From the NCBI GenBank assembly GCA_002471805.1, contig DKQR01000217.1, positions 13,993-37,559 of the forward strand: a stretch of DNA of 23,567 nucleotides. The letters run 5' to 3'. The notes beneath the pieces are model-generated. The model saw nothing but the letters and a program-made list of their open reading frames with translations, was not told the origin of the DNA and did not search any database. This DNA comes from Fidelibacterota bacterium UBA7303. GTDB lineage: Bacteria > Fidelibacterota > Marinisomatia > Marinisomatales > UBA1611. How positions within the stretch are numbered: position 1 is the first letter of the stretch; every line of letters begins with the position of its first letter. Below are positions 9,391-16,966 of the stretch, piece by piece. The position numbers and the translations under genes were made by a program.

Positions 9391-10614
9391 ATGATATTAG
9401 GTATTTTTGAATCTGTGAAGTCTACAATTAACATCCTGGTAGTAATTCTATCCGTCTCATTTCTTGCTGCCCAAAACAGACAGCGGGATTATGATGAAGA
9501 ACTGCGGTACCAAAATGAAGCGATTAATTCCTTGAAGGATGAGATTCAAACCCTGAGGGCAAAAATCAAAAAAACGGAATCACAGGAACGTTCCACCATT
9601 CGGCGTATTTCCACCCTAGATGAAGAAGTTGCACTGATTACAAGATTAATACAATCCCTGCGCAAGGAAGAGGGGAAAACCAGAGACCGCATCGAAATCT
9701 TAAAAAAGGATTTACAGCTTAATGAACAGGAACTGGAGGCTTTACGCATACGATATGAACAGCGGGTGGTCAAGGCTTTCATGAAAGGCCGCCTGACTGA
9801 CCTGGAAAAAGTACTGTCATCCACATCCTGGCGGCAGGCTATGTACCGCACCCATTATTTGAAGATCATTTCTGAGATTGAGCAGGAAATGACAAAAAAG
9901 ATTGAACATCTTCTGGTCGAAATCAGCAAGCAAAAACTGGAGCTTGAGGCATCATTGCGGGATAATATCAATTTAAAGCGCGATAAGGAAAAACAAATGA
10001 AATCCTTACGAAATATGAAAATCAACCGCCAAAAAGAGTTAACCCGGATTCGCACAGATAAAAAATCCCTCGGCAGCTATATTTCAGAAAAGACTGCCGG
10101 GGTCAAACAGCTGGAAAGTATCATTAAGAAAATCCTTGAAGATAAATCCAGGTTTGAAAGAGAAGATCGAATCCGCAGACAGCGGGAAGCAATGAAAACA
10201 AAAAGTTTTCAGAACCTGAGAGGGCAATTGCCCTGGCCCGCGGATGGAAGAATCACTGCCAAATTTGGACGTCAATGGAACTCACAACTGAAAACGACCA
10301 CAGAAAATCCTGGGATCGATATCAAAGGACAACCAGGTTCCGCTATCCGTGTGGTTCTAAGCGGTGTGATAACTACCATCACTTATATCCGCGGGTATGG
10401 CACAACAATCATTGTTGACCATGGCAGCGGGTTTTATACTGTATACAGCCATGTGACCAATATTCAAACCAGTGTGGACAGTGAAATCCGTGCCGGTGAC
10501 GTGATTGCTTACATGGGTGAGTCTGGTTCTATTAATGGATCAAAACTTCATTTTGAAATCTGGGGTAAAGGGCAAAAACTAGACCCAGAAAAATGGCTTA
10601 CCAAAAAACAGTAA
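9391..10614 (+). CDS. EnvC-like murein hydrolase activator (degenerate LytM/M23)
   Basis: A 407-residue exported protein: hydrophobic signal segment about 12-27, coiled coil about 30-265, and a C-terminal LytM/M23 domain about 280-405. The start is set by GGAGG at 9380-9384, six bases before ATG. The domain keeps D310 (NPGID), H354 (YSH) and H387 (LHFEIW). The histidine that normally begins the HxxxD motif is N306, and the first histidine of HxH is K385. A zinc ligand and the catalytic histidine are therefore missing, as in E. coli EnvC, which activates cell-wall amidases rather than cutting peptidoglycan itself. A role in septal peptidoglycan splitting is inferred from the family. The gene overlaps holB by 22 bases, so the two are co-transcribed. 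Confidence 0.9.
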   Translation: MILGIFESVKSTINILVVILSVSFLAAQNRQRDYDEELRYQNEAINSLKDEIQTLRAKIKKTESQERSTIRRISTLDEEVALITRLIQSLRKEEGKTRDRIEILKKDLQLNEQELEALRIRYEQRVVKAFMKGRLTDLEKVLSSTSWRQAMYRTHYLKIISEIEQEMTKKIEHLLVEISKQKLELEASLRDNINLKRDKEKQMKSLRNMKINRQKELTRIRTDKKSLGSYISEKTAGVKQLESIIKKILEDKSRFEREDRIRRQREAMKTKSFQNLRGQLPWPADGRITAKFGRQWNSQLKTTTENPGIDIKGQPGSAIRVVLSGVITTITYIRGYGTTIIVDHGSGFYTVYSHVTNIQTSVDSEIRAGDVIAYMGESGSINGSKLHFEIWGKGQKLDPEKWLTKKQ

Positions 10615-11735
10615 CAGCATTTGATCCTTTGATCGGGCAAAGAACAGTCTGGGAACGACTGTCCCTGATTGCCTCATCCAGTCAGGTAGGCAGCGCCTAT
10701 CTGCTTACCGGCCCTCCGGGGAGTGGGAAAGAAGCGCTGGCCCTGGCTTTTGGCCGGTACTTGAATTGTGAGGCGCCTGATACTTTACCTTGTGATCGCT
10801 GTCCCTCCTGCCAGCGGTTCAAACAGCTGCAGCATGAAAAATTGAAACTTGTATTCCCATTGCCGGCTCCAAAGAAAAAAACAGAAACTGAAGCAGAATT
10901 TGATAGCAGTTCTCTGGGATTGGTGGCAGAGGCGATTAAAAAAAAAGCAGATGACCCTTTTTATAAAATCCAGATCCCAAAAGCAAACCGTATTCTGATT
11001 CAATCGATTCGGGATCTCAGAAAAACTTTATACCTGAAAAGTGATAATACCGGTAGAAAAATGGTTTTATTCTTTGATGCACACTTGCTGTCTGCTGGGC
11101 AGGGCGAGGCAGCAAATGCACTGCTGAAAATTCTGGAGGAACCGCCGGGAACTACAACTTTGATGTTGGTAACTGATCATAAAGAACTGTTATTGCCTAC
11201 AATTCTTTCCCGCTGTCAGCATCTGGGTGCCCCCAGACTGAATGACGATTTTGTGGGAGAATGGTTACTCAACAACGGTGCTAATGGTGATAATGTTTCC
11301 TTGATGATTGGGCTTAGTTCAGGAAATATCCACCAGGCTCGTTTTCTGCTGGAGCAACCGCTTGCCGAGCTCATTGCACTATTAGATAAATTGGTTCAAA
11401 CCGTCACCAGTGAAAATCCTGACGGTTGGCGCTCCTTTACTCAAACCTATGCAAAGCTGGCCAATCAGGACCCCGCATCCTTTAGATTTCATTTCAGGCT
11501 GCTTTCCCTTTGGTTCCGCAGTGCCTGCCGGCTTATGAGAGGTATGCCGGATTTGCTCCATAAAACAGAATTGAAACCTGGAATGGATACTTTTGTAACT
11601 GCTTACCCGCATGCTGACTTATTTGAGGTTGCTTTGTCTCTTGAAGAAACCGCCAGTGCCATAGCGCAAAATTTGTATATGCCGCTGATTTTAATAAATC
11701 TCCTGCTGGATGTTCAGAAAACCTTACATTCATGA
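10593..11735 (+). CDS. holB: DNA polymerase III delta' subunit
   Basis: A 380-residue clamp-loader ATPase of the DnaX/HolB group. It opens with FDPLIGQ, then a P-loop GPPGSGKE at 40-47. A zinc-binding cysteine set follows at C59, C67, C70 and C73. Later it has ANALLKILEEPP and the SRCQ sensor segment. In the replisome, delta' helps load the sliding clamp with DnaX and HolA. The residues after the cysteine cluster include a charged insert (KKKTETEAE) and are slightly longer than in many delta' proteins. No Shine-Dalgarno sequence precedes ATG 10593, which lies inside the end of the EnvC-like gene. The stop overlaps the metG start in an ATGA junction. Confidence 0.93.
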   Translation: MAYQKTVTAFDPLIGQRTVWERLSLIASSSQVGSAYLLTGPPGSGKEALALAFGRYLNCEAPDTLPCDRCPSCQRFKQLQHEKLKLVFPLPAPKKKTETEAEFDSSSLGLVAEAIKKKADDPFYKIQIPKANRILIQSIRDLRKTLYLKSDNTGRKMVLFFDAHLLSAGQGEAANALLKILEEPPGTTTLMLVTDHKELLLPTILSRCQHLGAPRLNDDFVGEWLLNNGANGDNVSLMIGLSSGNIHQARFLLEQPLAELIALLDKLVQTVTSENPDGWRSFTQTYAKLANQDPASFRFHFRLLSLWFRSACRLMRGMPDLLHKTELKPGMDTFVTAYPHADLFEVALSLEETASAIAQNLYMPLILINLLLDVQKTLHS

Positions 11736-13222
11736 AAGACACATTCTACATTACCACCCCAATCTACTACGTCAATGATAAACCTCATATTGGTCACGCA
11801 TACACGACCATTCTAGCAGATGTATTGGCCAGGTTTCATCGCAATCTTAATAGGGAAACTTTTTTCTTAACCGGGTTGGATGAGCATGGACAGAAAGTTC
11901 AGCAGGCAGCAGCAGAGCGGGGGGTTGAAGCACAGCAGCATTGTGATGAAATGGCACCACGTTTTATGAAACTGTGGAAAAAACTGCATATTTCAAACGA
12001 TGATTTTATCCGTACCACTGAAGACAGGCATAAGAAGGTTGTCCAGGAAATCCTGAAGCGGGTACACGATGCGGGAGATATTTATGAGGATGAATATGAG
12101 GGTCTGTATTCTGTTTCAGAGGAACGATTCATTACGGAAAAAGAGGCCGAAAGCGGTGAATTTCGCGATATCAAGGAACTAAAGGAAAAAAACTATTTTT
12201 TCAAAATGAGTGGTTACCGGCAGAGGCTTATTGATCATATTGAAACCAACAAAACATTTATTCAACCGGAACACCGTAAGAATGAGGTTCTGGGTTTTTT
12301 AAGGCAACCGCTGGCCGATCTATGTATTTCCCGGCCCAAGTCGCGCTTGAACTGGGGTATTGAACTGCCTTTTGATACGAATTATGTGACCTACGTTTGG
12401 TTTGATGCTCTGATCAATTACATCACCGCTTCCGGGTTTGGCTCTAATGAAACTTTGTTCCAGAAATGGTGGCCCGCATCCTATCATCTTATTGGGAAAG
12501 ATATTCTTACCACTCATGCTGTATACTGGCCCACCATGCTTATGTCTGCCGGCCTGGAGCTTCCCGAAGCTATCTTTGCCCATGGCTGGTGGCTTATGGC
12601 CGATGCAAAAATGAGTAAATCCCAGGGCAATGTGGTAAACCCCATGGATTTGATTGATGATTATGGCGTCGATCCGGTTCGTTATTACCTCATGCGGGAA
12701 ATGGTACTGGGGCAGGATGCGAATTTTACCATGGAATCTTTTATTAAAAGGTACAACAGTGACCTGGCCAATGATTTCGGCAATCTATTAAGTCGTGTAT
12801 CAACCTTAATGAAAAAGAATTATGATGGCAAAATTCCTGAGCCGGGTGAACTGAATGCTGCAGAAAATGAAATAAAAAATACCGGGCAGGCCTTAATCAG
12901 CAACCTGGAAAATAAAATTAAGGGAATGAAAATCAACGAGGCCCTTGAGGACATTATGCAATTTATCCGCGGGGTCAATAAGTATATGGAAGAGCAGGCT
13001 CCCTGGAAACTGGTGAAAGAAGATAAAGAATCTGCAGCGCGGGTTTTGTATACTGCCGGGGAGGCGCTCCGGATTGGCGCTGTGCTCTTATCCCCTGTGA
13101 TTCCCAACAGGTCCGCTATTTTGATTGAGGCTTTAAATGCAACAGATGCAGCGCTGGAATGGGGAGGCCTTACACCTGGCAATCAACTGAGGGATCATCA
13201 GCCCCTTTTCCCCCGCATATAA
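11732..13222 (+). CDS. metG: Methionine--tRNA ligase
   Basis: A 496-residue class I aminoacyl-tRNA synthetase that charges tRNA-Met. The signature PHIGHAY carries HIGH at 19-22, and KMSKS is at 293-297 within AKMSKSQGNVV. The catalytic domain is followed by an anticodon-binding helical domain ending near the stop; there is no C-terminal tRNA-binding (Arc1p-like) domain, matching the short form. In the connective-peptide region, where many MetRS have zinc-knuckle cysteines, the sequence reads YSVSEERFITEKE with no cysteine, so this is the zinc-free type. Its start overlaps the holB stop (ATGA), giving tight coupling without a visible ribosome-binding site. The neighbour order holB-metG-tatD-rsmA is widely conserved. 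Confidence 0.96.
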   Translation: MKDTFYITTPIYYVNDKPHIGHAYTTILADVLARFHRNLNRETFFLTGLDEHGQKVQQAAAERGVEAQQHCDEMAPRFMKLWKKLHISNDDFIRTTEDRHKKVVQEILKRVHDAGDIYEDEYEGLYSVSEERFITEKEAESGEFRDIKELKEKNYFFKMSGYRQRLIDHIETNKTFIQPEHRKNEVLGFLRQPLADLCISRPKSRLNWGIELPFDTNYVTYVWFDALINYITASGFGSNETLFQKWWPASYHLIGKDILTTHAVYWPTMLMSAGLELPEAIFAHGWWLMADAKMSKSQGNVVNPMDLIDDYGVDPVRYYLMREMVLGQDANFTMESFIKRYNSDLANDFGNLLSRVSTLMKKNYDGKIPEPGELNAAENEIKNTGQALISNLENKIKGMKINEALEDIMQFIRGVNKYMEEQAPWKLVKEDKESAARVLYTAGEALRIGAVLLSPVIPNRSAILIEALNATDAALEWGGLTPGNQLRDHQPLFPRI

Positions 13223-13298
13223 GTACAGCACTGAAAACACTGACAGATGGCAAGCAATGACTTGATAGGTATAAACCTACGTAATTCATTTTGGCAAT

Positions 13299-13424
13299 AT
13301 GATTGATATCCTTTGGCTGGTATTTCTATTCGTGGTGTGGTGGTTTGGAGTCAGGCTTTTTCTCTCCAGCCTAAGCAACCGCCCTCGATGGCTTAATGCT
13401 TTATTCTATCTTCAAGAAGATTAG
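13299..13424 (+). CDS. Possible small single-pass membrane protein (41 aa)
   Basis: A short ATG-to-TAG reading frame in the gap after metG. It predicts one hydrophobic segment (residues 4-25, rich in V, F, L and W), then a basic stretch SNRPRWLNALFYLQED. The composition is that of a real membrane peptide rather than random translation, and its arrangement (N-terminal helix, positive tail) suits a bacterial small membrane protein. No Shine-Dalgarno sequence is seen. A 19-codon frame just upstream (ATG 13246) ends overlapping its start. There is no recognised family. It could equally be a chance frame, since it has no homology evidence here. Confidence 0.4.
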   Translation: MIDILWLVFLFVVWWFGVRLFLSSLSNRPRWLNALFYLQED

Positions 13425-13489
13425 ATGAAAACAATAATCAAATTTTATTATACCTTTGCCTATCATTATTGATATAAAATGTTTTGACC

Positions 13490-14251
13490 ATGCTGACCGA
13501 TACACATTGCCATCTTTATTACCAAGATCTAAGAAATGACATCCCGGCTGTATTGAACCGTGCTGCAAAACTGGGCGTAAACCGGTTTATTTGTGTAGGA
13601 ACAAATATACAGGATTCTAGGAAATGTCTCGAATTAGCCAATGCGCACGAAAAAATATATGCAACGGCAGGAGTTCATCCTCATGATGCAAAGGATACGC
13701 CAAAGGATTATCTTGACCAGATTTGTGACCTGCTGAAATCCGATAAAATGATAGCTGCAGGAGAAATGGGTTTAGACTATTATAGAAATATATCTGAACC
13801 GGAAATTCAGAACCGGGTTTTTCGGGAGCAGTTGGAATTAGCCCAATCATTGGGAAAACCTGTCATTTTCCACAACCGGGATGCGGATGCCGACATGTTG
13901 AAAGTTTTATCAGATTTTCCTAATGTGACCGGAGTAGCCCACTGCTTTTCCAGCAACCTGGAAACAGCAAAAGATTTTCTGGATATGGGGTATTACATTT
14001 CTTTTGCCGGGAATCTGACTTTTAAGAACAGCCATTTGCCTGAGGTGGCAAAGGGACTTCCCCTTGATCGTATTCTTGTGGAAACAGATTCTCCCTATTT
14101 GAGTCCGGTTCCATACCGTGGAAAGCCCAATGAACCAGGGAGAACAAGATTTGTGGCCGAAAAACTGGCAGAAATCCACAATGTATCATTAGATGTTATT
14201 GCAAAAAAAACCTCTGAAAACGCAACTGCACTTTTTAATCTGCCATCTTAG
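13490..14251 (+). CDS. TatD family metal-dependent hydrolase
   Basis: A 253-residue TIM-barrel protein of the TatD (PF01026) family. It has the metal ligands in order: H6 and H8 in DTHCHL at the start, E92 in GEMGLDYY, H128 in HNRDAD, H151 in HCFSS, and D200 in ETDSPYLSP. Family members act as DNases or 3'-5' exonucleases, and some remove D-amino acids from tRNA; the exact substrate is not decided by sequence. ATG 13490 is preferred because TatD proteins start right before D-T-H; a TTG six bases earlier is in frame, and neither has a Shine-Dalgarno sequence. It stands between metG and rsmA, as in Firmicutes (yabD/metS region). Confidence 0.94.
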   Translation: MLTDTHCHLYYQDLRNDIPAVLNRAAKLGVNRFICVGTNIQDSRKCLELANAHEKIYATAGVHPHDAKDTPKDYLDQICDLLKSDKMIAAGEMGLDYYRNISEPEIQNRVFREQLELAQSLGKPVIFHNRDADADMLKVLSDFPNVTGVAHCFSSNLETAKDFLDMGYYISFAGNLTFKNSHLPEVAKGLPLDRILVETDSPYLSPVPYRGKPNEPGRTRFVAEKLAEIHNVSLDVIAKKTSENATALFNLPS

Positions 14252-14318
14252 TCATTAAGCCTATTATATGATATTATGAAAATATTATATCTTTTCTTTT
14301 ACCTTTTTAAAATTTGTC

Positions 14319-15086
14319 ATGACTGATAAAACCCCGCATCCATTCCGAAAAAAATGGGGTCAGAATTTTTTAACGGATAAAAATCTTTTGGGGAAAATCG
14401 TACGCACCGTGTTGCCCCAACCTGGAGATTCAATCCTCGAGATCGGTCCCGGGGAAGGAGCGTTGTCTGAAAAGATACTGCCGGAAGTGAAAGAAATGGT
14501 GGTTATTGAAATTGACCCCATGCTCATTGATCATTTAATGAATCGTTCGGATCTTGATGATTTGAAAATAATCCAGGGTGATATACTTTTACAGAATATC
14601 GCAGATCTGCCAATATCCAATCCAGTACGCGTAATTGGCAATATTCCTTATAATATTACTTCACCGATCATTTTCTGGCTGATTGACCAGTTGGACTACT
14701 GGACTGACGCTTTTATCATGATGCAGAAAGAAGTGGCAGAGCGCTTGACTGCTGCAGTGGGCACTAAGGCCTATGGGCGGCTTACCGTGTTGGTAGGCGC
14801 CCACCTGGAAGCGAACTACTGTTTTACTATTCCTCCGGATGTATTTATTCCCAGGCCCAAAGTAAAATCATCCATCGTTCGCTTTATAAAAAAAGACCAG
14901 CCCCTGGTGGCCGATGATAAATATGTTAAATTCAGCAAGATTGTGACCGCGGCCTTTAACCAGCGGCGTAAAATGCTGAACAATTCTCTTAAGGGTTGGA
15001 AAATCCCCGAAGAGGTGAAAGAAAAAATCGATTTTACACGCCGGCCGGAAACCCTGAGTATAAAGGAATTCGCAGCTTTGGTTTAA
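14319..15086 (+). CDS. rsmA: 16S rRNA dimethyladenosine transferase RsmA/KsgA
   Basis: A 255-residue SAM-dependent methyltransferase that dimethylates two adjacent adenines (A1518 and A1519, E. coli numbering) near the 3' end of 16S rRNA during small-subunit assembly. The sequence has KKWGQNFLTD near the start, the SAM-binding EIGPGEG at 41-47, the catalytic NIPY at 108-111 and a C-terminal FNQRRKML segment typical of KsgA. ATG 14319 has no ribosome-binding site, only an A/T-rich leader. It is the last gene of the holB-metG-tatD-rsmA run and is followed by rpsU on the same strand. Confidence 0.96.
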   Translation: MTDKTPHPFRKKWGQNFLTDKNLLGKIVRTVLPQPGDSILEIGPGEGALSEKILPEVKEMVVIEIDPMLIDHLMNRSDLDDLKIIQGDILLQNIADLPISNPVRVIGNIPYNITSPIIFWLIDQLDYWTDAFIMMQKEVAERLTAAVGTKAYGRLTVLVGAHLEANYCFTIPPDVFIPRPKVKSSIVRFIKKDQPLVADDKYVKFSKIVTAAFNQRRKMLNNSLKGWKIPEEVKEKIDFTRRPETLSIKEFAALV

Positions 15087-15089
15087 ATC

Positions 15090-15118
15090 TTGTTTGTGTT
15101 AGAAGCAACCGTTAATAT
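15090..15118 (+). promoter_or_regulatory. Possible promoter of rpsU
   Basis: TTGTTT at 15090-15095 is followed after 17 bases by TAATAT at 15113-15118, a partial match to sigma-70 -35/-10 boxes (3/6 and 4/6). Transcription would begin near 15125 and leave a leader of about 60 bases before the GTG start. This fits a separately expressed ribosomal gene, but the match is weak and it could be chance. Confidence 0.25.
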
Positions 15119-15173
15119 CGCCGGCCGTTTTATACGGGAACTATCAATTAATGAAGACCACAAATAGCCCCTG

Positions 15174-15183
15174 AGGAGGTGAT
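15174..15183 (+). promoter_or_regulatory. Extended Shine-Dalgarno sequence of rpsU
   Basis: AGGAGGTGAT is fully complementary to the 3' end of 16S rRNA over ten bases. The AGGAGG core ends eight bases before GTG at 15188. This identifies GTG 15188 as the translation start rather than the GTG at 15179, which lies inside the site. It is by far the strongest such site in the window. Confidence 0.85.
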
Positions 15184-15187
15184 AGAA

Positions 15188-15442
15188 GTGGTTGAAGTAA
15201 AGGTAAGAGAAAAGGAATCGTTGGAGCGGGCGTTGCGCCGCTTTAAAAAACAATGGGAGCGTGCTGGAATTCTCAGAGAAGTGCGTACCAGGTCCTTTTA
15301 TGTCAAGCCCAGTGATGCCAAGCGTGAAGCGAAAAAAAAAGCCGTTCGCAGGATGGCCCGCAATGCGCGAATAGAAGCATTGCGTAACAATCCGCGTGCC
15401 AACCGGCACCGTAGGCGTAAGCCCAAACCTGTAAGACGTTAG
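15188..15442 (+). CDS. rpsU: 30S ribosomal protein S21
   Basis: An 84-residue ribosomal protein bS21, starting at GTG just after an extended Shine-Dalgarno sequence. The N-terminus (VEVKVREKESLERALRRFK) and the middle section (RERAGILRE-like, then RSFY) are the conserved bS21 core. The tail is unusually long and basic, ending RRRKPKPVRR, and would contact 16S rRNA. In the ribosome bS21 sits near the platform beside the 3' end of 16S rRNA. The gene is flanked by a terminator, so it is expressed as a unit of one gene or with a promoter in the gap after rsmA. Confidence 0.95.
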   Translation: MVEVKVREKESLERALRRFKKQWERAGILREVRTRSFYVKPSDAKREAKKKAVRRMARNARIEALRNNPRANRHRRRKPKPVRR

Positions 15443-15461
15443 CAACTGTCAGGACAACATT

Positions 15462-15491
15462 AAAGCCCTGCTGAAGCGGGGCTTTTCTTTT
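15462..15491 (+). terminator. Rho-independent terminator after rpsU
   Basis: A ten-base-pair stem (15462-15471 with 15476-15485; one G-T wobble) with a TGAA loop, running straight into TTTCTTTT. It lies about 20 bases after the rpsU stop and separates rpsU from the downstream mutase gene. It is the clearest terminator in the window. Confidence 0.9.
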
Positions 15492-15550
15492 GGAACATTA
15501 TTCCTTTCGACCGAATTTCAATTTGTTGATTTAAAGAAAAATTATTTTCT

Positions 15551-16888
15551 ATGTTAATTCGCAGTATATCCGGAGTCCGCGGACTCACAGTCTCCCATCT
15601 CACGCCTGGCGCCGCTCTTCATTATGCTAGGGCGCTGCATGAATTGTTACCAACAGGTGTGATTATAGCGGGACGAGACAGTCGCCCTTCCGGTGAAGAC
15701 ATTATTCAGGCCATGGTGGATCAACTGACTCGATTGGGCCGGACGGTCCTGCATTGCGGAATTGTTCCAACGCCCACCGTACAATTTATGGTTCACAGAA
15801 CAGAGGCAGTTGGCGGATTTATTGTCACTGCGAGTCATAACCCCGTCGAATGGAATGGAATAAAATTTGTAGGGGAAAACAGTACATTTTTTCCTGCGGG
15901 AGATTGTGAACGATTATTTGAATTGGTCGATGCTGAGAACGATCCACCCGACGCAGATGAAACGGGTATCGTTTGGCCAGAGAGAAATGCCATCCAGAAA
16001 CATGTGATTTCCTGTGCCGGCTTGAAATGCATTGATTTAAACCGAATTCAGCGCCGGAACTTCCGCATTGTAATTGATGCGGTTAATGGTGCCGGTGCCC
16101 ATGCTTTGCCGGCCATGCTGGAATCATTGGGCTGTGAAGTGATCGAACTCAATTGTAAGCCCGATGGGCAGTTCACGCGGGGAACGGAACCATTGCCGGA
16201 GAACCTGTCTGGTCTCTGTGATGCGGTGATGGAAAATGATGCTGATGGCGGGTTTGCTGTGGACCCCGATGCCGACCGCTTGGCAGTGGTAAATGAAAAA
16301 GGTGAACCCCTTGGGGAAGAGTATTCGCTGGTTCTTGCGGCGGATGGTTATTTAAACGAGGTTGGTGAGACAGAAGTATTTGTGACCAATCTTTCTACTT
16401 CCCTGGCACTGGATAAGCTGGCAGAATCAAAAGGAAGTTCTGTGGTCCGCTCTGCTGTAGGCGAGATCAATGTGGTGAACAAAATGAACGAGCTGGGCTC
16501 AAAATTAGGCGGAGAAGGAAATGGCGGCGTAATCCTGCGGGAAGCACATCTGGGCCGGGATTCACTAGTGGCTGCCACAATGGTATTGAATCGTATGTCA
16601 CAATCAAGTGAACCATTAAGTGAGATTCACCTATCACTGCCGCAATTTGAGATAGTGAAAGATAAAGTAAATTTGGAAGGGATTGACCCGGATGAATTGA
16701 TCAAAAAAGCTTGTACCCTTTTTGATGATGCCGAGAAAAATACCCTGGATGGTATAAAATTCACTTGGACTGACCGATGGGTTCACCTGCGAAAATCCAA
16801 TACGGAACCCATCATGCGAATTTATGCGGAGGGTCCATACAGAGAAGATGCACAAAAACTGATAGAAAAAGTTGAATCCTGCATTTAG
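15551..16888 (+). CDS. glmM: Phosphohexomutase family, GlmM-like (possible phosphopentomutase)
   Basis: A 445-residue alpha-D-phosphohexomutase. The active-site serine is S95 in TASHNP. Metal-binding DPDADR is at 238-243, the sugar-recognition loop GGEGNGG at 320-326, and the phosphate-binding segment starting RKSNTEP at 414-428. The GGEGNGG loop is the type seen in Bacteroidetes and archaeal GlmM-like proteins, so conversion of glucosamine 6-phosphate to 1-phosphate for cell-wall synthesis is the default reading. It is followed by deoC and two nucleoside phosphorylases, and no deoB is present. Phosphopentomutase activity, as shown for a related Thermococcus enzyme, is therefore a serious alternative. 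ATG 15551 has no Shine-Dalgarno sequence. The family is certain, the substrate is not. Confidence 0.85.
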   Translation: MLIRSISGVRGLTVSHLTPGAALHYARALHELLPTGVIIAGRDSRPSGEDIIQAMVDQLTRLGRTVLHCGIVPTPTVQFMVHRTEAVGGFIVTASHNPVEWNGIKFVGENSTFFPAGDCERLFELVDAENDPPDADETGIVWPERNAIQKHVISCAGLKCIDLNRIQRRNFRIVIDAVNGAGAHALPAMLESLGCEVIELNCKPDGQFTRGTEPLPENLSGLCDAVMENDADGGFAVDPDADRLAVVNEKGEPLGEEYSLVLAADGYLNEVGETEVFVTNLSTSLALDKLAESKGSSVVRSAVGEINVVNKMNELGSKLGGEGNGGVILREAHLGRDSLVAATMVLNRMSQSSEPLSEIHLSLPQFEIVKDKVNLEGIDPDELIKKACTLFDDAEKNTLDGIKFTWTDRWVHLRKSNTEPIMRIYAEGPYREDAQKLIEKVESCI

Positions 16889-16914
16889 ATGAAGAAATAC
16901 GAATATTTAAACAT

Positions 16915-16943
16915 GTGAAAAAAGTAGAATTATTTGGTATAAA
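16915..16943 (+). promoter_or_regulatory. Putative sigma-70-like promoter for deoC operon
   Basis: GTGAAA (16915-16920, 4/6 match to TTGACA) and TATAAA (16938-16943, 5/6 match to TATAAT) are separated by exactly 17 bases. Transcription would start near 16950, leaving a leader of about 17 bases before deoC ATG 16967, with no Shine-Dalgarno sequence. The spacing is right, but the region is A/T-rich and this is only a pattern match. Confidence 0.35.
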
Positions 16944-16966
16944 TTAGCTGTAGTTGTAAAAATCCC

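Noticed and set aside
13266..13279. Short inverted repeat TAGGT-ATAA-ACCTA
   Set aside because: Five-base arms are too short to separate from chance, and there is no T tract for a terminator.
13425..13472. 15-codon frame beginning directly after the small membrane ORF stop
   Set aside because: Too short and A/T-rich, with no ribosome-binding site or recognisable content.
14255..14305. A/T-rich stretch with repeated ATATTAT after the TatD gene, considered as a terminator or stem-loop
   Set aside because: The copies are direct rather than inverted, with no stable GC stem.
15179..15187. GTG at 15179 as the rpsU start
   Set aside because: It lies inside the Shine-Dalgarno sequence; GTG 15188 has correct spacing and gives the conserved bS21 N-terminus.
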